Positions 55,411-64,000 of a stretch of DNA of 64,000 bases are shown here, piece by piece. Made by a program: the position numbers and the translations under genes. Numbering within the stretch: position 1 is the first letter of the stretch; each line of letters opens with the position of its first letter. This stretch comes from Chryseobacterium sp. (lineage in GTDB: Bacteria; Bacteroidota; Bacteroidia; Flavobacteriales; Weeksellaceae), in contig NZ_CP044507.1 of NCBI RefSeq assembly GCF_008831505.1, positions 1,798,001-1,862,000 on the forward strand, read 5' to 3'. The notes beneath the pieces were generated by a model. That model saw only the letters and a program-made list of their open reading frames with translations, was not told the DNA's origin and made no database searches.

Positions 55411-56103
55411 TTATTCAGGATTCTGCGGATCAAAGTCCGGATCTTTATGCTTATTAAAGAAAAATTTCATCACCAGCGGTAAGGTTGTAATAAGCACAAT
55501 AACTAGAATGATGAGTTCCAGATGTGCCTTCAGGTCAATATCGAACTGCTCAATGAACAGCCTGTCCAGGTAATGTCCAGCGAAGATCAGGGAAAAGGAC
55601 CAAAGGATGGCGCCCACGATATTATCAAAAAGAAATTTCCTTTTATCCATATCTACTATTCCCGCCACAATAGGTGTGAAGGTCCGGACAATCGGGAGAA
55701 ACCTCGCCATAATTACAGCCAGAGCGCCATGCTGCTCAAAGAAGTCATGCGCCTGCTTCAGGTATTTCTTCTTGAAAAAGAAACTGTCCTCACGTTTGTA
55801 AAGAGAAGGCCCGGTTTTGCGGCCAAACCAAAAACCTACCTGATTACCAATTATTGCAGCTATTGCAATGCATGATGCGAGTATCGTAGTATCCAGCAGG
55901 TCATTTCCCGTGGATCCAATACTTTCATGAACGATTTCAACTGCATAAATTCCGGAAACAAACAGCAAACTGTCTCCCGGAAGGAAGAAACCTACAAAGA
56001 GACCTGTTTCGGCAAAGACAATGAATAAAACGAGCCAGAAACCGCCCATTTTTATATAAAATTCGGGATTTAAAAGATCCCGCCAGCTCTCAAAATGTTC
56101 CAT
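55411..56103 (-). CDS. DedA-family membrane protein
   Basis: 230 residues with the hallmarks of the DedA/SNARE-associated family: FAETGLFVGFFLPGDSLLFV near residue 25, GRKTGPSLYKRE, and ARFLPIVRTFTPIVAGIVDM with conserved Arg and Pro in the re-entrant loop. About five membrane helices. Members act in membrane homeostasis, some as undecaprenyl-phosphate or polyprenyl carriers; which applies here is unknown. Single gene, 64 bases from prfB on the same strand. Confidence 0.92.
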   Translation of the reverse strand: MEHFESWRDLLNPEFYIKMGGFWLVLFIVFAETGLFVGFFLPGDSLLFVSGIYAVEIVHESIGSTGNDLLDTTILASCIAIAAIIGNQVGFWFGRKTGPSLYKREDSFFFKKKYLKQAHDFFEQHGALAVIMARFLPIVRTFTPIVAGIVDMDKRKFLFDNIVGAILWSFSLIFAGHYLDRLFIEQFDIDLKAHLELIILVIVLITTLPLVMKFFFNKHKDPDFDPQNPE

Positions 56104-56167
56104 ATTCGCAAAGATAAGAAACAGCAGGTTTTTCAGGGATTTCCGCGCTGTTAAAGTTTCCCAAAAC

Positions 56168-57280
56168 TTAGAAGGTCATATCGTCTTCAGAAACTGAAGT
56201 ACCGTCCGCCATTAGAAAGGCTTTCAGGAAAGGAGTTATATTACCGTTCATTACACCGTCTACATCCGAGGTTTCATAGCCGGAGCGTACATCCTTAACC
56301 AGTTTGTACGGATGCATCACATAATTCCGGATCTGGCTGCCCCACTCGATCTTCATTTTACCAGCTTCAATTTCATTACGTGCCTTCATTCTCTCTTCCA
56401 GTTCCATTTCGTAGAGGCGGGAACGGAGGAGCTGCATGGCCTTTTCTTTATTTTGAAGTTGTGAACGGCTTTCAGAATTCTCGATGATGATTCCTGTAGG
56501 TGCGTGCCTAAGCCGGACCGCCGTCTCCACCTTGTTCACATTTTGGCCGCCGGCACCACTGGAACGCATGGTCTCAAAGGAAATATCCGCCGGATTGATA
56601 TTGATCTCAATGGTATCATCTACCAAAGGATAAACATATACCGAGACAAAACTGGTATGGCGTTTTGCGTTGGAATCAAATGGGGAGATACGCACGAGAC
56701 GGTGCACACCGTTCTCACCACGCAGATAGCCGAAGGCGAACTCGCCGTCAATTTCGAGTGTCACCGTTTTCACACCGGCCACATCGCCCTCCTGAAAATT
56801 AAGTTCACGAAGTTTATAACCCTGCTTCTCTGCCCACATGGTGTACATACGCATCAGCATAGACGCCCAGTCGCAGCTTTCGGTACCACCCGCGCCGGCT
56901 GTAATCTGGAGTACCGCCGATAATTCATCACCTTCGTTGGACAGCATATTCCTGAATTCCAGGTCTTCAATTTTCTCCATCAGTGCCGGATATGCTTCAT
57001 CCAGTTCCTTCTCCGAGTCTGGATCTTCTTTGGCAAAATCTGCCAGCACCAGCAGGTCCTCAAAACCGTTAAAAATCTCTTCATAGTCCGTTACCCATTT
57101 CTTGCGGGAACGGAGCTGTTTCATGAATACTTCGGCCTCCTTTGGGTTGTCCCAGAATTCCGGTGAAACGGTCTTTTCCTCATCATTGGCAATTTCAATC
57201 TTCTTTTTTTCGATCTGCAGATATTTGTACAGGTCTTCAATCCGGGACTTCAGAGGTTTCAGTTGTTCTTGTGTAATCAC
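56168..57280 (-). CDS. prfB: Peptide chain release factor 2
   Basis: Recognises UGA/UAA and releases the finished chain. 370 residues. SPF anticodon motif at 199-201, GGQ at 244-246 ([17 protein letters not shown]). The start is a GTG at 57280; the only in-frame ATG alternatives lie well inside the protein, and a TAA precedes it. The usual +1 programmed frameshift near codon 25 is absent: residues [10 protein letters not shown] are read straight through with CTGCAGATC where E. coli has CTTTGAC. So RF2 is not autoregulated that way here. Confidence 0.95.
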   Translation of the reverse strand: MITQEQLKPLKSRIEDLYKYLQIEKKKIEIANDEEKTVSPEFWDNPKEAEVFMKQLRSRKKWVTDYEEIFNGFEDLLVLADFAKEDPDSEKELDEAYPALMEKIEDLEFRNMLSNEGDELSAVLQITAGAGGTESCDWASMLMRMYTMWAEKQGYKLRELNFQEGDVAGVKTVTLEIDGEFAFGYLRGENGVHRLVRISPFDSNAKRHTSFVSVYVYPLVDDTIEININPADISFETMRSSGAGGQNVNKVETAVRLRHAPTGIIIENSESRSQLQNKEKAMQLLRSRLYEMELEERMKARNEIEAGKMKIEWGSQIRNYVMHPYKLVKDVRSGYETSDVDGVMNGNITPFLKAFLMADGTSVSEDDMTF

Positions 57281-57398
57281 AGGGGAAATTTAGGTTTGCA
57301 AATTTAAGGTTTATTAGGCAATTCATTAACTAATTATTATCTATGTGCAAGGCTGATGTTCATATTACGGCACAGCAGATTAAATAGTAAAAATAAAT

Positions 57399-58754
57399 CT
57401 ACGTTTCTTTGTTTTGATCACTGTTGTGACTAAACCCTATGGTCTTCCTTGGCTTTTCCACAATCTTATAACTGTTGAGTTCCATGATGAGTTCCCGCAC
57501 ACGGTTGGGGAAATCATCAAAATTATTATTCGAAACATCCAGAATAAACCTGTCGATGCTATCCAGATATTCGTCCGTGAGTTTTACACGCGCGTCGCGC
57601 AGGGCACCATTCAGGAGTTTAGCATCCAGTTTGATGTTTTCATTGCTGTTTTTAAGGTACTGATTGCGAATCCTGATCTTCAGGCTTTGTGTAAAGTCTA
57701 CGATCATGGTGTTACTGAAAACCTTCATCTGCGCAGCAATCTCGTTCCAGAAGGGCCTGTGGTCCGCGTTGTTATGCCGGAGAATCTTAAGCAACAGCGA
57801 ATTCTCAGGTAACTTATCGATCATATGATACAGGATCATTTCCGATCTTTCTCGTGCATTGGGCGGGAATACCGGAATAAGCACATCAAACCTTCCGGGC
57901 GCCATTACTTCTTTATCAATGGGCGCAAGCGTATTTGCAGAGCCTATCATCAGTAAATCTTCTTCTTCAAAACGGCTTACAGAATGCAGGACGATTTCCT
58001 TGGTTGCCTCGTCGCAGGAATTTACCGAACTGTCTTCGCTTCGAGGTCTCATTATCCTGTCAAAATCATCCATAAAAAGAAGTACCTTTTCGTCCTTCAT
58101 CATCTGGATCAGAAAATCGTTAAAACTGGTTTTATGCCCGTCTACAAATGAAGTTCCCAGGTAATGTTTTTTAACTTCGGTAAATTTATAACCGATAATT
58201 TCGGCGATTTTGTTTGCCCAGAAAATCTTGCCGCTTCCCGGCGGTCCGTACAATATGATTCCCGCCGGTTTATGGATTCCCCAGTTCAGGATCTGTTCCT
58301 GATTGATAAATGGATCCAGACTTCTGGATATATAAAAAAACAAATCCCTGTATCCTATGAAATCCCGTTCCTTTAAATTCGTCTTCTTACCGAAATAATC
58401 ATAGACAAACTGATAGTTTCCGCCCAGCTTATTATCGATTCCGAAACTTGAAACCGAGGATTTGAAAATTCCGTTGTCATACAGTACGGGTTTTTCTTTT
58501 TTAATAAATTCTTCTACCTTCTCTTCCGGCTGGTTGATGGTCTGAGCGATATCACTGACCGATTTGGCATGATCCAAGTCGGCCTGATACCGTTTGAGAA
58601 AATCTGCGTTTTCCCGGGCAAAACGTTCAAAATCAGGCTTCACTTCCATTTGGGTGGACATGCACTCGGAAAGCTCTAGGTCAAAATCCTGTATAAATTT
58701 CATAAAGCTTTCGGTGGTAATGCCAAGGTCTTTGGCGAGTTGGTTAAGTTTCAT
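57399..58754 (-). CDS. AAA ATPase with IF2N-like N-terminus
   Basis: 451 residues. N-terminus (about 1-90) has two short helix-turn-helix units resembling the IF2 N-terminal domain: KLNQLAKDLGITTESFMKFI and SVSDIAQTINQPEEKVEEFI. AAA core at about 160-330: Walker A GPPGSGKI at 170-177 (Ile in place of Thr/Ser), Walker B LLFMDDFD at 225-232 (second acid is Asp), sensor-1 Asn274 in IGSAN, and GRFDVLIPVFPP near 287. The C-terminal ~110 residues are helical. Closest in style to katanin/FtsH-like AAA cores but no protease or membrane part is present. Function unknown. Monocistronic. Confidence 0.8.
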   Translation of the reverse strand: MKLNQLAKDLGITTESFMKFIQDFDLELSECMSTQMEVKPDFERFARENADFLKRYQADLDHAKSVSDIAQTINQPEEKVEEFIKKEKPVLYDNGIFKSSVSSFGIDNKLGGNYQFVYDYFGKKTNLKERDFIGYRDLFFYISRSLDPFINQEQILNWGIHKPAGIILYGPPGSGKIFWANKIAEIIGYKFTEVKKHYLGTSFVDGHKTSFNDFLIQMMKDEKVLLFMDDFDRIMRPRSEDSSVNSCDEATKEIVLHSVSRFEEEDLLMIGSANTLAPIDKEVMAPGRFDVLIPVFPPNARERSEMILYHMIDKLPENSLLLKILRHNNADHRPFWNEIAAQMKVFSNTMIVDFTQSLKIRIRNQYLKNSNENIKLDAKLLNGALRDARVKLTDEYLDSIDRFILDVSNNNFDDFPNRVRELIMELNSYKIVEKPRKTIGFSHNSDQNKET

Positions 58755-59031
58755 AGAATAGTCAAATTTTTCATCCGCTTAAGCACAGGCGCTTACGGAT
58801 TAAGTTATAATCAGGACCTTGTTTAAAGCAATTATTATTCCCCTTACCTGATTTACATCCAGCTGATGATGCCGAAAACCGGCCCGCCTCTGGCCGTTAT
58901 CTCAGAACTTATCTTCATTTTTTGAGGTTTAATCGGAAAATTTATAAGACAACAGAAAGGATGACGCAAATTTTGAATTAGGTTTCATCTGTTTTTAAAT
59001 ACATAATAACCGACATATCTAATATCTTCCT
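58755..59031. other. Intergenic between the AAA gene and alaS
   Basis: Contains a leader hairpin near the AAA gene start (ATCCG / CGGAT with AAGC / GCTT, about 58775-58803) and otherwise nothing recognisable. Confidence 0.35.
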
Positions 59032-59039
59032 TAAATTTG
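59032..59039 (+). promoter_or_regulatory. -7 box of the alaS promoter
   Basis: TAAATTTG, perfect match, 53 bases before the ATG. No clear TTG at 17-23 bases upstream. Confidence 0.45.
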
Positions 59040-59092
59040 CCATCTTATAAAAATGCCATGAAGCCCGTGGCTTTCAGCATAAATTCTAAACT

Positions 59093-61750
59093 ATGACTTC
59101 ACAACAGATCCGCCAGCAGTTCTTAGATTTCTTTAATGCCAAAGGCCACCTTATCGTACCTTCAGCACCCATCGTCCTGAAAGACGATCCTACCTTAATG
59201 TTCTCCAACTCGGGTATGACCCAGTTCAAGGATTACTTCCTGGGCTATAAGGAACCTAAGGCTCCTCGAATTGCCGACACCCAAAAATGTCTGCGTGTTT
59301 CCGGTAAACACAATGACCTGGATGATGTTGGTCGTGACACCTACCACCATACGATGTTCGAGATGCTGGGTAACTGGTCTTTCGGTGATTATTTCAAGAA
59401 AGAAGCTATTGACTATGCCTGGGAACTGCTTACAGAGGTGTATAAAATTCCTAAAGAAAACCTGTACGTCACCATTTTTGAGGGCGACGCCACCGAAAAT
59501 CTGGACCGCGACCAGGATGCCTACAATTTCTGGAAAGCTCATATTCACGAAAGCCGCATCATCAACGGAAATAAAAAGGACAACTTTTGGGAAATGGGCG
59601 AAAGCGGTCCCTGCGGTCCATGCTCCGAAATCCACGTCGATCTAAGAAGTGAAGAGGAAAAAGCTGCAGTTAACGCCCTCGATCTAGTAAACAACGACCA
59701 TCCTCAGGTGGTGGAGATCTGGAACCTGGTATTCATGGAATTTAACCGCAAAGCTGATGGCAGTCTGGAAAAATTACCGGCTCAGCACGTGGACACCGGA
59801 ATGGGTTTCGAAAGGCTTTGCATGGCATTACAGGGCAAAAAATCCAACTACGATACCGACGTTTTCACTCCGCTTATCACTAAAGTAGAAGAAGTTTCAG
59901 GAAAAAAATACACCGGCATCCTGGAAGATGAAAAGGACATTGCCATACGCGTACTTGTTGATCACATCCGTGCAGTTTCCTTTGCAATTGCTGATGGACA
60001 GCTGCCTTCTAATGGCGGAGCAGGCTACGTGATCCGCAGAATATTAAGACGGGCAATCTCATATTCCTATCGTTTTTTAGGCATGAAAGAGCCCTTCCTG
60101 TATCAGCTTGTTGCGGTGCTGAAAAACGAGATGGGTACATTTTTTCCGGAAATGCAGAAACAGGAAAAACTGGTGACCGAAGTAATCCGTGAAGAGGAAA
60201 CTTCTTTTCTTAAGACCATTGAACACGGACTTAAGCGAATAGACCTCATCATTGCTGAGACACTCAGCAGAAATGAAAAAACGCTTCCCGGCGCGGAGGT
60301 ATTTGAACTTTACGACACGTATGGCTTCCCGGCCGACCTTTCGCGCATCATCGCTGAAGAAAAAGGCCTCACTGTGGATGAACCCGGCTTTGATGAGGAA
60401 ATGGCCAAACAGAAACAGCGCTCGCGTAAATCGTCAGCTCAGAAAGTACACGACTGGGTGATTCTGGAAGAAAAACAGGAAACCTTCGTAGGCTATGACC
60501 TTACTGAAACCGAAACATACATCACCCGCTACCGTAAAGTTGAAAACAAGGACGGCGAATTTTACCAGATTGTCCTGGCAAAATCGCCATTTTATCCTGA
60601 AGGTGGTGGCCAGGTAGGCGACAAAGGAATCCTGATACCCAGCTATACTGAAGGATTCGACATTTCAAATCCGAGCCTTACGATGGTAAATAACTGCGCT
60701 GACATTATAGAAGTACTCGAGACAAAAAAGGAAAATAATCTCATTGTTTCATTGATCAAAGATTTGCCAAAAGACGCCGGGGCGGTATTTTATGCCAGGG
60801 TTAATACTTCCGAAAGAAAGAACACCCAGGCCAACCACTCCGTAACCCACCTTCTGCACGAGGCCTTGCGCGAGGTTTTGGGTACACATGTGGAACAGAA
60901 AGGCTCTTTTGTTGGTCCGGACTATCTTCGTTTCGATTTTTCCCACTTCTCCAAAATGAGTGAAGAGGAAATCACACTTGTGGAAGAGAAAGTGAACGCC
61001 AAAATTAAGGAGAATATCAGCCTGGAAGAATTCCGCGACATTCCCATCGCTGAAGCTATGGAAAAAGGAGCAATGGCTCTTTTTGGCGAAAAATATGGCG
61101 ACAGTGTACGCATGATTCAGTTTGGGACCTCCAGGGAACTTTGCGGCGGTACGCATGTGCGCAACACCAGTGAGATCGGTCATTTTAAGATACAGAGCGA
61201 AAGTTCTACCGCTGCCGGCATCAGGAGAATTGAAGCCATTTCCGGCGACAGGTCGGCGGAATATTTCCGTAACCTGGAAACTCAGGTGAAGCAGATATCC
61301 GCTTTGCTGAAAACCAAAGACCTGACGAAAGCGGTAGAGAAGTTGCTGGAGGAAAATGCTGGTTTAAAATCTGAAGCCGAAAACTATAAAAAGGAAAAAG
61401 CCAAGGGTGAAACAGCAAACTGGAAGAACGATTTTAAGGACGCCGGTGATAAGAAACTGCTCGTGAAAAAGGTTTCTCTGGAGGCTGCCACTGTGAAAGA
61501 CATTGTATTCCAGCTTAAAAAAGACGTTGCAGATGCCGTAATTGTAATCATCTCCGATGCGGGTGAAAAACCAATGATCACCGTGGGAGTTTCGCAGGGT
61601 CTGGAAGGAAAATACCACGCAGGAAACATCGTGAAAGATTTGGCCAGGGAAATCCAGGGCGGCGGCGGCGGAAACCCCGGTTTTGCTACTGCGGGGGGCA
61701 AGGACATCACTGGTCTGCACCGTGCCTACGAAAAAGCTTTGGCACTATAA
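59093..61750 (+). CDS. alaS: Alanine-tRNA ligase
   Basis: 885 residues, normal length. N-terminal catalytic class II core ([50 protein letters not shown]), tRNA-recognition helices, then the editing domain with the HxxxH zinc site in [13 protein letters not shown] and the CGGTHV motif, and the C-Ala dimer domain ([13 protein letters not shown]) at the end. It charges tRNA-Ala and clears mischarged Ser/Gly. Single gene ending in a strong hairpin. Confidence 0.97.
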   Translation: MTSQQIRQQFLDFFNAKGHLIVPSAPIVLKDDPTLMFSNSGMTQFKDYFLGYKEPKAPRIADTQKCLRVSGKHNDLDDVGRDTYHHTMFEMLGNWSFGDYFKKEAIDYAWELLTEVYKIPKENLYVTIFEGDATENLDRDQDAYNFWKAHIHESRIINGNKKDNFWEMGESGPCGPCSEIHVDLRSEEEKAAVNALDLVNNDHPQVVEIWNLVFMEFNRKADGSLEKLPAQHVDTGMGFERLCMALQGKKSNYDTDVFTPLITKVEEVSGKKYTGILEDEKDIAIRVLVDHIRAVSFAIADGQLPSNGGAGYVIRRILRRAISYSYRFLGMKEPFLYQLVAVLKNEMGTFFPEMQKQEKLVTEVIREEETSFLKTIEHGLKRIDLIIAETLSRNEKTLPGAEVFELYDTYGFPADLSRIIAEEKGLTVDEPGFDEEMAKQKQRSRKSSAQKVHDWVILEEKQETFVGYDLTETETYITRYRKVENKDGEFYQIVLAKSPFYPEGGGQVGDKGILIPSYTEGFDISNPSLTMVNNCADIIEVLETKKENNLIVSLIKDLPKDAGAVFYARVNTSERKNTQANHSVTHLLHEALREVLGTHVEQKGSFVGPDYLRFDFSHFSKMSEEEITLVEEKVNAKIKENISLEEFRDIPIAEAMEKGAMALFGEKYGDSVRMIQFGTSRELCGGTHVRNTSEIGHFKIQSESSTAAGIRRIEAISGDRSAEYFRNLETQVKQISALLKTKDLTKAVEKLLEENAGLKSEAENYKKEKAKGETANWKNDFKDAGDKKLLVKKVSLEAATVKDIVFQLKKDVADAVIVIISDAGEKPMITVGVSQGLEGKYHAGNIVKDLAREIQGGGGGNPGFATAGGKDITGLHRAYEKALAL

Positions 61751-61764
61751 GATATAAGAACAGC

Positions 61765-61792
61765 AAAATTCCCGGTAACTGCCGGGAATTTT
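61765..61792. terminator. Terminator between alaS and the DUF5715-like gene
   Basis: AAAATTCCCGG / CCGGGAATTTT, an 11-bp perfect stem; usable on both strands. Confidence 0.8.
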
Positions 61793-61802
61793 CAATTTGA
61801 CT

Positions 61803-62402
61803 TTAGGCTCGTACAGTGACATGATAGCAGCTTTGCTGCTTTTCCTTAATGAAGTAAATTTTGCCAGATTTCTCAAAATCCCTGAGTACATTTTCCAGTA
61901 TTCTGTCCAACCTGCTGTTTACTGCCAGGCGGTCGTTGAAACGTACATAAGAAATATCGAAAGAATTGCCGTAATTATGTGAACTCAGGCCCACACTCGC
62001 ATTAGGATTCACCTTTCTTAGCCGGCACTGGTCCTCCAGCGTACGGGTCATGGAGGTGAGGGTAAGCGTGCTTCCGTTACTGCTTGCGCTGAATTTTTTA
62101 GCAATTTCACGGAGGGTTGCTTTGGCTTCCGGAACCAAGACGGGCTTGCTGTGACTCAAACTTTGGATCCTGTATCCTTTTCCAAGAGATTTCACAGGAC
62201 TTAATTTTCCGTTTTGCCGGTATTTGGTAAGTGTTTTGGTATCTTTCAGAACCTTCATATTAAATTTCCTGGATGCCTGCAGATGCTTTTCATAAACCGG
62301 ATGTATTTTTGCCGACAAAAGCGCGTTGAGATCATAACATTTCTGTGCCTGCAAGCCCTTGCTGAAACAGGCAAGCAGTAGCACCGGGAGGATTTTTTTC
62401 AT
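61803..62402 (-). CDS. DUF5715-like periplasmic protein, M15-peptidase-related
   Basis: 199 residues. Signal peptide to about 20 (GLQAQ). Motifs resemble VanY/M15 D-Ala-D-Ala carboxypeptidases: S-H-x-x-G in SSHNYGNSFDISY (His142, Asp149) and the C-terminal His in CYHVTV (His194), which would form the zinc site. An Arg (MTRTLEDQ) sits where M15 enzymes bind the substrate carboxylate. So a peptidoglycan-trimming role is plausible but unproven. Gene is convergent with alaS and divergent from the next. Confidence 0.7.
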   Translation of the reverse strand: MKKILPVLLLACFSKGLQAQKCYDLNALLSAKIHPVYEKHLQASRKFNMKVLKDTKTLTKYRQNGKLSPVKSLGKGYRIQSLSHSKPVLVPEAKATLREIAKKFSASSNGSTLTLTSMTRTLEDQCRLRKVNPNASVGLSSHNYGNSFDISYVRFNDRLAVNSRLDRILENVLRDFEKSGKIYFIKEKQQSCYHVTVRA

Positions 62403-62442
62403 AACAGGTATTAAAAATACTCATAACGGATTTTTGCGGAAT

Positions 62443-62470
62443 TTGTTATTTTTTTTAATCCTTAAACTTG
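62443..62470 (+). promoter_or_regulatory. Promoter of the DUF5686-type gene
   Basis: TTG (62443-62445), 17-base spacer, TAAACTTG (7 of 8 to consensus), 24 bases before the ATG at 62494. Confidence 0.5.
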
Positions 62471-62493
62471 TAACCGAAAACGAACAATATCAG

Positions 62494-64000
62494 ATGAAGA
62501 ATTATTTACTTTTAATCCTGTGTTTACTTCCCTGCTTAAGCCTGGCACAATCTAAAATCATTATTACAGAAACCGGCACCGGTACTCCGGTAAGCCGGGC
62601 CGCAGTTTCATGTAATGGCCAAATCCTGGGATACACAAATGCTGAAGGCGAACTTAGCTTCCGCACCAAATGCCGCCAGGTAGATATTTCAGCCCCGGGC
62701 TACGACCGGGACAATGCGGTAGTGGATAAGGTGATGCAGGCGGCACTGTCCAAAACCGATCCCAATACCAAATCAATTGAAGAGGTAGTGATCACCGATA
62801 AAAGTGATCCCAGGGCCCTGGCCATCTTAAAGCTGGTTAACGAGCGTTATGCCGACAACATGCCTACCAGCCTGGACTCCTACAGCTATAAGTCCTATGA
62901 AAAAATCTCAGTTGATATAGACGAAGACAGCCTGCAGTACTACAATCAGTCACTGAACAGTATGATGAAGATGATGGACCGTTTCTCCATGACAAAACAG
63001 CAGCCGGAGGACACTGCGGTAACTGTAAAGGAAGTATTTGCCAACAGTAAACTTTTCCTTTGGGAACGTGCCCAGGAATTTCTTTACAGCAAAAAATATG
63101 GCGAGAAGATTAACGTGCTGGATAACCGAATTGCCGGACTTAATGAGCCACTTTATGAAATGATGGCCATCCAAAGTAACCGCAGCAGGATGCCGAAGGA
63201 AATCCGGGAAGAAAACCGTAATCTGTACAGATACTTCCTTACCGACTCCATAGATATTGAAGGCCGTAAGAACTACGTAATCAGTTTTCGGGAGGTGACC
63301 TACCGCCAGGCCGTTCAGCGCCGCAAATTCAATGGCTACCTTTATGTAGACGCGGCTACTTATGGCCTCAAAAAGATTGAAAGTAACAGCAAAATAAAAA
63401 GTGACGGCACCATTACCAGCATTTGGAAACTCATTTATGGAAAATGGTTCCTGCAGTCGGAAAACCTGAAAATGAAACTCACGACGATGAACATGGAGCC
63501 CGATGCCAAAGACAGGAAGAAAGCCGGTAATCAGGATTCAGAAAAAGATAAGACTCCGGACAACTTCCGGACCTATGGTTTTGTAACCTCTACCTATTTT
63601 GACCATAAGTCACCCACTGAAGACCGTGCCTCTGATTTCCGGGGTTATACCTTTTCTGTTAAGAATTCAGACGGCAGCCTGCTTCAAAAGTACCGGCAGG
63701 AGCCTCTTTCATCACGGGAACAGAATACTTATGTTGTAATAGACAGCCTGGGCCAGAAATACAATATAGACCGCCGTGCCGGTCAGCTGGCAGCACTTAC
63801 CCGCGGGAAATTCCGGTACCGGCAGGTTGATTTTGACCTGGGAAGACTCATAGGATACAATTTATACGAAGGAATCAGGCTGGGAGCAGCGGCAAAGCTG
63901 AATGAGAAATTCAATCCCTATTTTTCACCGGACGCTTATATTGCGTATGGTTTTAAAGACCGCGGAATCAAATATGGAGTTGGCATAGATTTCAACACCT
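62494..64000 (+). CDS. DUF5686/carboxypeptidase-regulatory-like outer-membrane protein, partial
   Basis: The frame is open from the ATG at 62494 to the window end (502 codons seen), so the 3' part is missing. Signal peptide to about 19 (...CLSLAQS). Residues 20-95 are a CarbopepD-regulatory-like domain (ITETGTGTPVSRAAVSCNGQ, GYTNAEGELSF). The following part has DUF5686 features: EEVVITDKSDPRALAILKLV, then RRKFNGYLYVDAATYGLKKI, and at the visible end the first barrel-like strands (LYEGIRLGAAAKLNEKFNPY, GYGFKDR-type). Such proteins are TonB-receptor-like outer-membrane barrels without a plug; function unknown. Confidence 0.8.
   Translation, partial: MKNYLLLILCLLPCLSLAQSKIIITETGTGTPVSRAAVSCNGQILGYTNAEGELSFRTKCRQVDISAPGYDRDNAVVDKVMQAALSKTDPNTKSIEEVVITDKSDPRALAILKLVNERYADNMPTSLDSYSYKSYEKISVDIDEDSLQYYNQSLNSMMKMMDRFSMTKQQPEDTAVTVKEVFANSKLFLWERAQEFLYSKKYGEKINVLDNRIAGLNEPLYEMMAIQSNRSRMPKEIREENRNLYRYFLTDSIDIEGRKNYVISFREVTYRQAVQRRKFNGYLYVDAATYGLKKIESNSKIKSDGTITSIWKLIYGKWFLQSENLKMKLTTMNMEPDAKDRKKAGNQDSEKDKTPDNFRTYGFVTSTYFDHKSPTEDRASDFRGYTFSVKNSDGSLLQKYRQEPLSSREQNTYVVIDSLGQKYNIDRRAGQLAALTRGKFRYRQVDFDLGRLIGYNLYEGIRLGAAAKLNEKFNPYFSPDAYIAYGFKDRGIKYGVGIDFNT

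Overview
The window is a stretch of chromosome from a member of the Bacteroidota, class Flavobacteriia, most likely the Weeksellaceae (Chryseobacterium/Kaistella/Epilithonimonas relatives). The reasons are type IX secretion (T9SS) sorting tails ending in KAIKK or KVIRK, promoters of the Bacteroidota form TTG-N17..21-TAnnTTTG, the near absence of Shine-Dalgarno sequences, an S23-type four-helix-bundle gene inside a housekeeping operon, and a Bacteroidota-style curli gene set. The genus is inferred from remembered protein similarity, not from a search. No rRNA, convincing tRNA, CRISPR array, phage or transposase gene was seen.

Layout. 1-6240: the minus-strand pyrimidine operon pyrB-carA-(S23 ORF)-carB, with a promoter, a 24-codon leader ORF and an intrinsic terminator in front of pyrB that together look like a pyrL-type attenuator. 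The S23 ORF lies between perfect 18-bp inverted repeats and supplies the last codons of carA. 6527-17334: acs, a DUF4349-like lipoprotein, small minus-strand genes, divergent acyl-CoA dehydrogenase and long-chain acyl-CoA ligase, a coiled-coil COG1579 protein that has lost its zinc ligands, a Nif3-like protein and a voltage-gated K+ channel. 17498-30480: a decayed T9SS gene, then four very large minus-strand T9SS-exported proteins built from shared, shuffled modules. 30695-36871: a tetR-tolC-adaptor-RND efflux operon with a palindrome over its promoter.

37275-43706: a curli (functional amyloid) locus: curlin subunit, second curlin-like protein, CsgH-CsgE fusion, CsgF, CsgG with a C-terminal barrel-like extension, and a terminal lipoprotein. 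A convergent LuxR-type regulator lacks the phosphoacceptor Asp. The two curli promoters share an upstream element at identical spacing. 43839-64000: dnaE with an N-terminal DnaQ-like exonuclease, a T9SS subtilase, an Nramp transporter with a DtxR/MntR-like box, grpE-dnaJ (DnaJ lacks zinc centre I), an esterase lipoprotein, DedA, prfB (no programmed frameshift), an AAA ATPase with an IF2N-like N-terminus, alaS, a DUF5715-like protein, and the start of a DUF5686-type outer-membrane protein that runs off the end.

The parts that look least ordinary are the pyr attenuator, the S23 insertion, the paired curli promoters with the CsgH-CsgE fusion, and the repeated loss of zinc-binding cysteines in unrelated proteins. 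All functional statements rest on motif reading; no database search or folding program was run.
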